12,161 nt of DNA from Asterionellopsis glacialis. Lineage: Eukaryota; Bacillariophyta; Plagiogrammaphyceae; Rhaphoneidales; Asterionellopsidaceae. Below, one piece after another: positions 1-8,707 of the stretch. Position 1 is the stretch's first letter. Every line of letters begins with the position of its first letter. Below the pieces are notes generated by a model that made no database searches, was not told the DNA's origin, and worked only from the letters and a program-made list of their open reading frames with translations. A program made the position numbers and the translations under genes. The DNA is taken from the NCBI GenBank assembly GCA_014885115.2, contig WKLE02003724.1, positions 1 to 12,161 on the forward strand, written 5' to 3'.

Positions 1-47
1 GTCTGATTGTTGTGTTGTGCCGTGGTCGACATAGGCGGCAAAGGGCA
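1..47 (+). repeat. 3' end of an LTR, cut by the window edge
   Basis: These bases match 10357-10403, the 3' end of the complete LTR on the right, at 46 of 47 positions; the only difference is base 41. Similarity stops after GGGCA, where the two flanks diverge, so base 47 or 48 is taken as the LTR end, which gives the usual CA ending. The stretch contains the GT-rich tract that follows the poly(A) signal in the complete copies. No gag leader like that of the right element follows, so this is more likely a 3' LTR or solo LTR than a 5' LTR; the window edge prevents a decision. Confidence 0.8.
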
Positions 48-754
48 ATACCTCATGGTTGTCCAGTGACCTGTCCTCAAGGAAGCAGAACTATGCCAAT
101 CAACCATACCAATGTCTCTGTGTTTGTCTCTCCCTACCTTCCCTTTGATCACGCAAGTCATTGTTTACATGTCCTCTATGAATTGTGTTGCTTCTTATGT
201 TTTTTCTCATCATGATTACAAGTGTTGGTTAATGTCTTCTCCATAATGATAAACATTTAACCACAGCTAATGGCTTGAATAATGGAGCATCTTTCTCACC
301 CCCTTCCAAACATACTCATAACTATTCAAAATTTTAGTTCCTGGTCACATGAGAATTTTTTTAAAAGATGTAGCAATTATCATGTGCACATTTGAAGTGT
401 GCATGGCACCCAAGAAATAAGTAAAAGACAGAGTCTGCCACGCCTTACATTTTGTCTCATATGCAAAAAAAACAATTTTGTTTGGTTGCATGTACAAAAA
501 AATTGTATGCGTAACAGGACATCTCACATGCAACAATCATCCTAGTATGTAAATAAACTCTAACTATTATTGAACTACTAAGTGTCAATAAAATAATCAG
601 TTTTGTGCTGTCCTAATCATGCCAGATGGGTAACTAGGTGCACTTGGGGGTGTTACTGATCTCTTTCATGTAAAGAGACTAGAGAACCATCCTGGAATCA
701 TTATCCAGTTCCAGTTGCCAGGAATGGTCTTTCCTCCATTGCCGTTAGTGCTGT
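48..754. other. No supported gene; AT-rich flank
   Basis: No reading frame on either strand has a recognisable domain. The short open frames near 12-215 (+) and 345-536 (-) lack family motifs and are treated as chance. The untranslated 3' end of the minus-strand non-LTR retrotransposon that begins at 755 should lie in the upper part of this stretch, but its exact end, tail or target duplication could not be located. Confidence 0.5.
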
Positions 755-2940
755 CTACAAATTTTTGTACCAGGCTCTCAACATTTGTATAGAATCATTG
801 ACTCTATTGCTCACTAATCTTGTGAAGTAATGCCACTGGATTTTTGCTGGAAAACTGTGTAGCCTGTCATACTCCCTCCTAACTTTTGCTTTCATGTTGT
901 TCAATTTGTTTTATCTCCTCTTCCTCTTTATTATGACCATAGATATCTCTATTTCTGAACTTCCGAGTAAAAAATACCATATTTTGCAATCCTTGAATTA
1001 CAACTTTGCTCCATGCTAGACTTTTATTGTATTTTTTGTCTATTTTGTCTATTTTGTCATCATGTTTTCTCCTAGTCTTGTAGTATTTGCCCTGAGCTTG
1101 TACCCATTTTGTGGAGAGCCAACCTTTGATTACATGATCCCATCCTATGTCTGTTTGTTCCACTATAGCTTCTTGTAGAGTGTGATCATATTTCTGAGGA
1201 TTTGTAGGAAGAGACGGAAATTCCATCTGCTCTCCTTTGGACAATTAGATTCTTTTGTAGTGTCATTGTAATCACTTTGTATGTGTGTTTCGTTCAAAGA
1301 ACAATCATAAGATTAATCACTTGGTTAAGAAAATGTACACATTGTCTTAAATTAGAGCATTGAAAGACATGGTTAGACTTTTTCATCATATAAGGACTGA
1401 CAGTTGACACATTTAGGATTTTGATGTATTTAATAGAACTTAGTTCTTGATCCAACTAATAGCCACTTGCATGTCAATCTATGAATAAATCTTTTTGGCA
1501 CTGGTTTCTGTTGTTTTATAGCAATTTGAAATGCATACCAATAAATAGTGTCCCAGATGTATAGACCCCATTCATACTTTTGTTTCTGTATTTCTTTAAT
1601 GGCTGTAGGTGGATGGTGTCTTCAATTTGTTGTGTCATTTTTGATGTCACTCTTTTCCCTCCAATTGTTGGCAGTATCCTTGTTGTTGGAACTGGTGGAA
1701 AAACCTCTTTAGATAATTGGCATGCTTCATACGTGTACTCTGCTAGTTCATCTGTCAATATGTTCAATTGGGCTGTGTGAGACAGTTCTTCTACATTTAC
1801 ATTGTGATCTTGATGCCCTTTGATCCATTCTGCCTGTGGCTCAACCGGGGACTTGTGTATGATATCTTGAAGTAGTGCTTCCATGTCACAGTCTGCTGCA
1901 AGGTATCTTGTTGTTTCTCTTAATGTTTTCTTTGAATTGTTTACTTTTTTCACAGATTCTATGTTGTTACAATGTGCTAATATTTTAGTTGAAGTTTCTT
2001 GAATTTTGTAGAATATACATAGTAGTGCCAACGTAATTCCATAAAGTTCCAACTGATGTGATGTTAACACATTAATGATCCCATGGACAGGCCACATTCC
2101 TTCTGCTAACAACATTTTTTACTCTCTTTCAAGTATTCACCCAAATGTTCCTCCTGTAGTCTTTTTGAACCAATCAGATTACTCCCTTCTTGGTTTATAT
2201 TTGCAATTTCTTGATTGTTCTCAGTGGTTACCCTTTTTTGTATCAGATCCTACAAAGCCTCATGGATTGTGGCCTTGTGTTGTTGAAATGTCATTGGAAT
2301 ATGCCTGACTCTCTCAGCTTTATACATATATTTGAACACTGTAATTGTATTATTTCCTAAGTTTGTTTTAACTGGTATGGACACTTTCAGTAGCATGGAT
2401 GGTTCTGCTGTATTGAGAAAATATTTATGTCTGTGACTGTTAGATGGTGCATATTTGTTGTAAACCCCTTGAATGTTGGATACCTTATATATGATGTCTG
2501 TAAAAGGGTCAATGACAATGGGATAGATATGATCTGGATTTCTAATCCAGGCTGCTAACAGTTGATAGCAGTGTTACTGTCAGAGCCCTCCTCCATATTA
2601 ACCAACATTTGGTGGGTAGATATGACTGTCTAGGCCATAAGATATTTGACTCACATGGTGTGCTATTCCTGGTGAGAAATTGTTCTTCAATGAATTATCC
2701 AGTTGGGTCCAAAATATCTGCTACTGTCAATACATGTAGATATAGCCTACATTCATTGATGCTAGTTAGAACTGAAGGTGATGTTAACCATAACTGTATG
2801 TTATCTATGATTACTGAGTCATCTTCTCTTTGTTTAGGTAGAATCCACACAGTTGAAAATTCGATAGAGACTTGGAATGTTTTAAGGAATTCCTGAATTG
2901 TTGCGATCCACCCCTTGGAATATATTTGAGAGAAGGGGAT
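755..2940 (-). pseudogene. Decayed non-LTR retrotransposon: RT end, RNase H, zinc motif, C-terminal domain
   Basis: Read on the minus strand, this is the 3' half of a retrotransposon polyprotein, recoverable only by combining frames. Near 2900-2560 is an RT-tail-like region with the motifs INECRLYLHVLTVADI and WPRQ...W..WRRAL. RNase H follows: GGTFG then a stop where Trp is expected, SHQLELYGI holding the Glu, EWIKGHQD, and LTDELAEY with the last Asp. The position where a second Asp is usual reads HCNNIES, so it is probably Asn. A zinc motif follows: CVNC at 1400-1411 and HVFQC at 1357-1371 in a shifted frame. The longest open pieces are 1516-2115 and 879-1244; the latter carries QTDIGW...G.....W...Q..YY, shared with the insert at 7128-8458. 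A shifted frame then runs to a TAG at 755-757. Several stops and frameshifts rule out activity. Product by family: reverse transcription at the insertion site. The call on RNase H and architecture is firm; the element clade is not assigned. Confidence 0.82.
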
Positions 2941-2950
2941 TTAACAGAGT

Positions 2951-3183
2951 TGCCGTATACCACTAGTGTCAACGGCAGCACAACACAACAATCAGACAAC
3001 CAACACACAAAAGAAAAGAAGCCTTTTATTTGGTGATGAAAATTATGAGCTTAGTTTAATCCAGAGTACATCAGAAAATTTAGTAAGAAGCAAAGATTAA
3101 GGAAATATTAGTAAATGGTAAATTTGTGGAGTCCATCTGCTTGTCAGCCATCCTCAAGAGTGACCTACAGGGAGTGTACTTCA
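2951..3183 (-). repeat. 3' LTR of the minus-strand gypsy-like element
   Basis: The reverse complement begins TGAAGTACACTCCCTGTAGG, the same as the right-hand LTR at 10160, and ends ...ATACGGCA, giving TG...CA ends over 233 bp. By eye roughly three quarters of positions match the 244-bp right LTR, with an 8-base gap near the start and most divergence in the last 30 bases. It is clearly more distant from the right LTR than the fragment at 1-47 is. On the coding strand the preceding bases GGAAGCAAA are mostly purine and may be a polypurine tract. Confidence 0.85.
3025..3030 (-). promoter_or_regulatory. Poly(A) signal in the LTR
   Basis: AATAAA on the minus strand, followed by TTTTGTGTGTTG and further GT-rich sequence. 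The arrangement is kept in the right LTR at 10324-10329, supporting a role as the element's polyadenylation signal. It is inferred from motif and conservation only. Confidence 0.55.
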
Positions 3184-4921
3184 TTTGCTTCCTGAACTGT
3201 CCTGTGTGCATTCATAGTACAGTGTCACACAATGGATGTTAACTGCCTCTTTTATAATGCCTCTAACAAGGATGCACACTGTACCATTCATAAATACTTC
3301 AGTCACTTCGTGAGGACCTGTATGAGGTTAGTCCATCATAGCTACTATTTCTGGCTTCTCTAGTGTAACATGGTCACCTACAGAATATACGTGGTGTTGC
3401 TGGTTACAATTTTCTCTTTGGTTGTTTTGGTTAATTAAAGTTTGTTTCTTGTTATGGATATGTGTCCAATTTGCTCTAAATGTAATTGGTAGTAGCATGT
3501 CATGTCCAAATACTAATTGTCCTGGTGTGGCTTCTAGTATAGTATAGTAAGTACTGTGTATAGCCCATGCTACAAAACTAAGTATGTTGTCCCACAGTTC
3601 ATCATCTCCTATAGTAGGTGGATTGGAGGATTCACTTATATCAATTGCAAGTAAGGAGTTACCTATAACTTGGTGTACATGTTTGATGATACGGTTTGAT
3701 TTGGAATTATAAGTAGTAGTTGGCTTTTTACTAAGTCCAAAATTTCTGGTGTCTTTACAAAGATACCGTTAAACTCTGAGCCATTGTCATATCCTATGTA
3801 TCTTGGGCATGGATACTGGCATAACCATGTAGAGTGGAAAGCTTCTATTACAGTGTCAGCTGTTTTGTCTTTAAATACTTTGATTTCAAACCAGCTTGTT
3901 GCAGGATCTATCATAGTAAGACATTGTAATATTCATGCGCCTCAATTGGACTTAATAGTATATTTCCTGATTAGGTCTATGTGGACTTATTCCCATTTCA
4001 GGATTTCAGCCTCTTTAGGAAGTAAGTGTCCATATTTCTTACATTGCTTCTTACAGAGCTGACATTGTTTACATGTCTTGCAGAAGTTCTGTACAAGCCT
4101 TCTCAGGCTGGGCCAAGTAAAATGCTGTCACACCTGGGTGTGCTAGGTATTCATGATACCATGCTATGACACACTGTTGAAGTTTTTCTTGTATCTATAT
4201 TTTTCCTTTGAAATGTACATGAGATTCAGTTTGTTCACCAGCAATATGGACAAATTCTGCACCATAGTCTTCTAGCATCATATGCCATCTGCATAATCGC
4301 GTGCTAGAAGGTTTATTATACAATATGTTCTTATGGTCAGTGTGTACTATTAGAATTCCTTAAGTGTCTTTACTATAGACAGTAGCTTTTTTTTGTCAGT
4401 AGTATATTTCTTCTGAGAGTCTTTGACTGTATAACACAAGGGGCTTGTCATCTTGTATGATAATCACACCTAGTTGATAGTTAATTGCATCAGTATATAT
4501 GTGGAATTCTTTATCAAAGTCAGAGAATGCAAATAGCATTTCTCTACTTATGACTTCTTTTATCATTTCAAAGGCTTTTTGGCCTTGTCTGATACCATAG
4601 CCTTAAGTGTGGCTAGCATGTGACTTTGTCTTTGCCACATATTACAATAGTAGTAAACCATACCTAAGAATTTCCTTAATTGGCGTTTAGTCTTAGGAGG
4701 CTCTAAACATTGTATCACTTCCACTTTTTTAGACTTTGGTTGGATAATGTCACAAGTTAACCAGTAGCCTAGATATTCTATCCGTGACATGGCAAAATGT
4801 GATTTGTTAACATTGACTATGAAACCAGCTTCAGTTAGATGGGTGAGTATCACTTCAACTTTGCTTACATGGTCTTTGTAGGTTGTACTTGATGTGATTA
4901 AAATATCATCTGAGTTGTTCC
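3181..4921 (-). pseudogene. Ty3/gypsy-like pol remnant: RT end, RNase H, integrase
   Basis: From 4921 downward the reading is SDDILITS (the YxDD box, first residue altered or lost), then the RT tail at 4563-4853 with EYLGYW and RKFLGM. RNase H follows with FHIYTDA and VHTDHKN. Integrase starts with an HHCC-type region, WYHEYLAHPG and CKTCKQC, then HIDLIRKY with a likely first catalytic Asp, MIDPATSWFEI, and GYDNGSEF with the second Asp. After a frameshift near 3740 the third catalytic position reads NRIIKHVHQV, where the family has Glu before Arg-Val-His; here it is Lys. A frame of about 170 codons with one TAA then runs to a TGA at 3181-3183, which is also the first three bases of the LTR. 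Family role: copy the element RNA and insert the cDNA in the nucleus. Stops, frameshifts and the Lys make it inactive. The family call is firm. Confidence 0.88.
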
Positions 4922-4924
4922 AGG

Positions 4925-5214
4925 ATTAGGTGGACCAGTCCAGTACTGGACTGTGACATAATTTTTAAATCAACTTAATCAAAGTTAGTATTTTAACATG
5001 TTATTTTTTTGTGAGGATGGACAGACAACCAGCCGTTTTTAACTAACAACCACTAGTATGGTTCCATGCACAAGGAGCTTCTGCATGTACCATTTTGCTT
5101 GGAAGAGATCTGGGTGCAACTACAAAATTTTGTACCATCAGAACACCATTTCCCACCAGTCAAGACCTAAGTCTGTCCTTCATAGCAATAAATCTGTCTG
5201 TCTATCCACCTAAT
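4925..5214. repeat. Ten-base inverted repeats 290 bp apart
   Basis: ATTAGGTGGA at 4925-4934 is the exact reverse complement of TCCACCTAAT at 5205-5214. The left arm begins within a few bases of the point where similarity to RT ends, which would fit a small terminal-inverted-repeat element. Against this, no flanking duplication is visible and RT does not resume beyond 5214. Chance is possible at this length. Confidence 0.25.
4936..4953. repeat. Perfect 18-bp palindrome beside the RT break
   Basis: CAGTCCAGTACTGGACTG equals its own reverse complement. It lies about 15 bases beyond the point where the minus-strand pol remnant loses similarity to RT. Palindromes can promote breakage or mark joined ends, but no function is shown here. 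Confidence 0.6.
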
Positions 5215-6280
5215 TTTTTTACTCACCAACAGAAATATGTCAGTGAGTCAATTTTTCATGTTATGAACTGAAAGTATGGCTTGCTTGTGACCTCTTTATT
5301 GCTCACTAGTCACTATTGTCATTGGTCTGTGAATTATTTCCTTCATTCTAAGTCCCATATTTTTGCCTCATCAGGCACATTTTTTCAGTTCATGACAAAA
5401 AGAGTCTCTCATCACATGAGAATCAGTGTATTGCTTAGGCTCAAGCTGATCCCACACTGACCAGTAGGCCTATAGGTAACCTGTAATTTGACCCAAACAA
5501 ACAGTAGCAACAGGCTACTAACAACAATAGCTCTAAAGGTCACATCATATCATTTCCAAAAGGACACAATCTCAATCTCACCAGTCCTCTTTCTTGAGCT
5601 CACATAAGAGAGCCACCCTAAGCTGTGAAGCCTGTGGTAGGCTGTTCAACTCTAACCAAGCTCTCACAACCCATATTGAGTTTAAGTGACCAACCAATGT
5701 TTTTGATTGACTGATGGACAGACTTTATCCTGGAGTGGCTAGAACTTCCTTTCTGATGTCCCCATGTGTAAACGTAATTCCCAGGGACCCAAATCTTCCA
5801 ACAAGTTGCATTGTAGTTGTGTACCACCAACAAAGATATTTTTTGTGGAATAGTTTTATATATTGATGGCACTCACCTTGGTGAGAAGTCTGAAACAAGT
5901 GAATCATACTTTGATGTAGATTTTGGGAAATATATACCTTATACTATTCCCTTCTCCATTCTTCATTGTATAGCACCAGAAAAGGATATCTGTTCAGTCT
6001 TGACATGAAACTGAGAGATTTAAGTACCACAATTCATGTTGGTTTTATGGACCAGAAAAAAGTGTCACTTTGAGTCAACTTGTTTAGCATTATAAAAAGC
6101 CAGCCCCTCTCCTTATTCTGGGTGATGCAATCATTTGGAAAACGATCTGTCATTTGTCCTAGTTTGTGCAGCATGTACACCTTAATAAAATTACCTGGGT
6201 GATTCAAAAAAAGGCACTGGATTGACTTATTATTTGTTGACCCATCACTCAAAAAAAAACCATCTAAAGGAAAAATACAA

Positions 6281-6326
6281 CTCACATGGAGACTTAATTT
6301 TTACTCACAGTGAGACTTAATTTTAT
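6281..6326. repeat. Tandem duplication, two 23-bp units
   Basis: Both units begin CTCACA and contain GAGACTTAATTTT; they differ at four positions around the TG/GT and TA/AT pairs. It lies about 250 bp downstream of the stop of the minus-strand gene ending at 6580. It may be a subterminal repeat of a DNA transposon, but no terminal repeat was found to support that. Confidence 0.45.
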
Positions 6327-6579
6327 TCAATAAAACAATCAGAATAAGAGCATCTGTTGTTTGATTCAGGGATTTTCTACATTTTTTTTATGATCTCTTT
6401 CTAACTTTTTATATCTCCTTCTTCACTTTTTTTAATGCATGAAATGAAAATCAAAGTAGCATTAGGACCACAAAAAAGGACAATTTCTCACACAAAATAA
6501 GATGCAAGTTGAAATTAAAAACTAAGCTATCAACTAATTCAAGGCAAGCTAAATACTAATTCAAGGCATACAACATACT

Positions 6580-7127
6580 TTATACCTCTGTCTCATGACA
6601 ATCATCATCCCTAGCATGAGTTCCTGCATACAACAAGGCAGAAGATATTTTGTCTGCAGTAACACTATTATTTTGTTCTTCTGTACCTTCCGCTTTTGCC
6701 TGTGTATTTTTAAAATAAGCTTCCATTCTAGATGCAAACTGCTCCTCTGTTTCTAGATAAGGATTGTAAAGTTGAATCTCATTACAGGCTTTAAGTTGTG
6801 GATTCAATTCTTCTGGACGCTTTTTCTTAGCAACAGCCTCACCAAATGATTCCAGTAAACTTTCATTGTATCTACTATCAAAAGCTCTGCCCTCTAGTGA
6901 ATTCCTATCCTTGATAACCTCATAAACAAGACAATTGAACCCTGCCAAGCCTTCAGGTTTCCATCCATCAAAGCTTGAATTGCCATCTCATTCATCATTT
7001 GTTTACAAAGACTTGATCTTCTTCTTCTCTTTGTGATCCTGTAATTTGTTTTCATACTGTTGTTTCCATTTTGCCCATCCATTTTCAAGAACTAACAATG
7101 CAAAAGCTTCATCAGAAACAGTAATCA
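6580..7127 (-). pseudogene. 3' part of a disrupted gene of unknown function, probably DNA-transposon associated
   Basis: This is the downstream half of the gene whose upstream half is at 8459-9099. Minus-strand reading starts in the duplicated target with ITVSDEAFALLVLENGWAKW, passes an in-frame TAA (7003-7005) and TGA (6988-6990), then GWKPEGLAGFNCLVYEV, a conserved-looking KDR, and a charged C-terminus to a TAA at 6580-6582. The whole part is one frame, so the two stops are nonsense changes rather than frameshifts. The pattern W..eG...fN.l...v..dR is, from memory, seen in uncharacterised repeat-borne proteins of diatoms, but no named family is claimed. The last codons, GAG GTA TAA, also resemble a splice donor, so another downstream exon cannot be excluded. 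Confidence 0.65.
7113..7127. repeat. Target-site duplication, left copy
   Basis: CAGAAACAGTAATCA, identical to 8459-8473. The two copies flank the 1331-bp non-LTR retrotransposon fragment. A chance 15-base match in a window this size is not negligible, but here the duplicates also mark the exact points where the split gene's frame leaves and resumes. Confidence 0.9.
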
Positions 7128-7143
7128 TAATAATAAGGTTCTA

Positions 7144-7149
7144 TTTATT
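7144..7149 (-). promoter_or_regulatory. Poly(A) signal near the retrotransposon 3' end
   Basis: AATAAA on the minus strand, about 16 bases before the insert's 3' terminus and about 90 bases past the ORF stop. Position relative to the insertion end fits a real signal; motif evidence only. Confidence 0.5.
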
Positions 7150-7240
7150 AATCACTGCAGCTAGTGATAACCGTGGAAACCACTTTTACTCGCGATGACA
7201 GCCTTGACCATCAGATTAATTTATGGGAAACTAGACCTGT

Positions 7241-8458
7241 TCAATTGGGCTGGAACTGAAAATAATGGTTAATGGTATGGACTCCTTTAATGGCCAAGGA
7301 CTTTGCTTGCTTTACGCTTTGGATAATAGTTGGGCACCAAACTGAAAGCCAGTTTTGCCTTAGGTTAGTTGTTTTGTGGAGAGTGTGTTCTTCAAAGGAG
7401 TCAAAGAATATTGATCTATTGCAAGAAAGTAATTGGTGCTTAAGCTCATAGACAGCTTTCATTTCCTCCAATGCTTTTGTGGTCTGGATGGCAGCTTTCT
7501 GGGACAAGTCTTTACCATGTTTACAGGTGTTACGTATATTCCAGTATGTGATATACCATGTGAAAATAATTTTAATCATAAGTGTTGTCCAGGTCTGGCC
7601 ATTATGTTTAGTTGCATGTTGGCTTGGGTAATGTTGCAACTGGAGATTGGTCCACCCCTCTGCAAACCGGCCTTGAAGTATTTGCATCCAACCTATCTCG
7701 GACTGTATATTGTAGACTTCACTGATCAAGGTTTTCGGTGCCTTCCGTTTGTGACCAAAGAAATATTCTAAGCCATATAATAGGGTATCATGTAAGCATG
7801 GATCTGAAGATCTGATTTTTTGCAGAAGTTGTTTCCAAGAATGTGCTAATTTGTCATGGTTGCATTGGAAATGATGAATAAAATCTTCAGCTTGGATATC
7901 ACAGCCCGGACAAATGGATGTTGTGTCTTAGTTGTATCAGGACATTACAGTATTCAGGGGTAAGTGTGAGTGGAGCAGTTTGATCAGAATAGGATGATGA
8001 GGTGACATTGCAGAAATCACTGTGGCCAAAGCTCTTTGGTTGATGGATCAAAATTGTTGTGTAGATAGTGACTTTTGTTCCATAATGTAAGTTTCTAGAG
8101 ATTTGGCATAACTCGCATGTTGAATATGCAAGGGATATTTCCCGTTGCAGGTGATGTTCTGTATATTTAGTTGGGCTGGATTAGCAGGGAACTGGATGAC
8201 TTTGGAAAGATCATGCGGTGGGTTGGTGCGGTGCATATATCCGGCGAGATGGTCCGCCTTGACGTTGACTTGTGCTGGTAAATGGAAATCTTGGAACATA
8301 GTTTGATCATCTTGATGGCCTTTGACATATGTTAGTTTGTAACTAGGAAGTTTTGCTAGAGTCTCTGCTATCATGTTGATAACATCCCAATCCTCAAACA
8401 AGGTAGAGTTTGGTGATGGAATTTCTTGGTCTTGAAGTTTCTGTATACAGATGAGTAG
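7241..8458 (-). pseudogene. Non-LTR retrotransposon ORF: RNase H end, zinc motif, IGW C-terminal domain
   Basis: The frame is open from the first inserted base apart from TGA (8045-8047), TGA (7937-7939) and TAA (7928-7930). RNase H comes first: DWDVINMIAETL, YVKGHQDD and VNVKADHLAGY, the last with a catalytic-position Asp. The zinc-binding motif CPGCDIQAEDFIHHFQC (7862-7912, C-x2-C-x8-H-x3-C) resembles the zf-RVT motif found after RT/RNase H in many retrotransposons. The C-terminal region 7241-7729 holds QSEIGWMQILQGR...W...Q..HY, then a Trp-rich ITYWNIRNTCKHG and a probably helical tail. All three parts occur in the same order in the copy at 755-2940. Upstream RT is absent because of 5' truncation. 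The family role would be removal of RNA and nucleic-acid binding during insertion; this copy cannot act. The function of the last domain is unknown. Confidence 0.85.
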
Positions 8459-8473
8459 CAGAAACAGTAATCA
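8459..8473. repeat. Target-site duplication, right copy
   Basis: CAGAAACAGTAATCA, identical to 7113-7127. In the split gene it encodes the minus-strand ITVS shared by both halves: the upstream part ends LPISSLITVS, the downstream part begins ITVSDEAF. Confidence 0.9.
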
Positions 8474-8599
8474 AAGAACTGATAGGTAAGTTTTTGCGCA
8501 CAAGTTTTTTCCATTTCATTTTGGCTACAACACATCTCAAGATGCAGTCATAAAAGAAATAGTAGCCATTGTTCTTGTTCCTCCTAAGATTCATTATAT

Positions 8600-8707
8600 C
8601 TGAAAGACTTATTTGGGAATAACCTTCTAAGAAGGTTTAAAAAAAAGTGAGAGTAAACAAATTATATTTTTGTTTGAAACAAACTTAATAAAATATATAG
8701 CATTTAC
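8600..8707 (-). other. Probable spliceosomal intron, 108 bp
   Basis: On the minus strand the donor is AAAAG|GTAAATG and the acceptor TCTTTCAG|ATATAATG. The interior is AT-rich with stops in all frames and a T-rich tract well before the acceptor. Splicing joins MVSK to DIMNLRRN in one frame. This is one of the main reasons for calling the window eukaryotic. Confidence 0.65.

Larger units (their letters stand above)
2951..4921 (-). mobile_element. 5'-truncated Ty3/gypsy-like LTR retrotransposon
   Basis: On the minus strand the order is RT end, RNase H, integrase, then LTR, which is the Ty3/gypsy order at the 3' end of an element. The 5' LTR, gag, protease and most of RT are missing; sequence similarity to RT stops at about 4921. 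At the other end the LTR lies only ten bases from coding sequence of the minus-strand non-LTR element, suggesting it was inserted in that element and that the matching upstream half was later lost. No target-site duplication can be tested because the 5' boundary is gone. Confidence 0.85.
4922..6579. other. No recognisable gene; possible transposon flank
   Basis: About 1.66 kb in which neither strand gives a domain that can be named. Open frames such as 5618-5872 and 6034-6285 on the minus strand, and 5817-6008 on the plus strand, are short, start and stop without context and carry no convincing motif. The part next to 6580 is presumably downstream sequence of the minus-strand gene that ends there. 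It contains a small tandem duplication and A-rich runs; nothing upstream of the RT break resembles the missing part of pol. Confidence 0.5.
7128..8458 (-). mobile_element. 5'-truncated non-LTR retrotransposon inserted in a gene
   Basis: The insert is 1331 bp, lies on the minus strand, and sits between exact 15-bp direct repeats. The 5' end falls inside the RNase H domain, as expected from incomplete target-primed reverse transcription. The 3' end, on the minus strand, reads ...CCTTATTATTA directly before the duplicate, with AATAAA about 16 bases earlier and no A-tail. One reading frame spans from its first base to a stop at 7241-7243 with three internal stops. Its protein relates it to the older copy at 755-2940, but the two are well diverged, so they are separate insertions of related families. 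Confidence 0.9.

Noticed and set aside
382..402. Palindrome ATGTGCACAT with a nearby GTGTGCAT
   Set aside because: Short, AT/GT-rich and not linked to any gene or boundary.
1580..2308. Plus-strand open frames opposite the RNase H region
   Set aside because: Antisense shadows of the minus-strand RNase H coding sequence, without motifs of their own.
159..4077. Exact 15-base match CATTGTTTACATGTC at 159-173 and 4063-4077
   Set aside because: At 4063 it encodes integrase on the minus strand; at 159 no integrase frame surrounds it and similarity does not extend. A 15-base match by chance is not unlikely in an AT-rich 12-kb window.
5263..5393. Inverted repeat ATGAACTGAAA / TTTCAGTTCAT, 109 bases apart
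   Set aside because: Eleven bases in AT-rich DNA without flanking duplication or a compensating helix; not distinguishable from chance.
5817..6008. Plus-strand frame with IDGTHLGEKS, faintly like a DDE transposase motif
   Set aside because: A four-residue resemblance only; no other transposase motif precedes or follows it, and the frame is short and isolated.
7003..7005. TAA in the disrupted gene read as a sign of a variant genetic code
   Set aside because: TAA and TGA both occur in frame close together, the other elements contain all three stops as decay, and other evidence of pseudogenisation is present.
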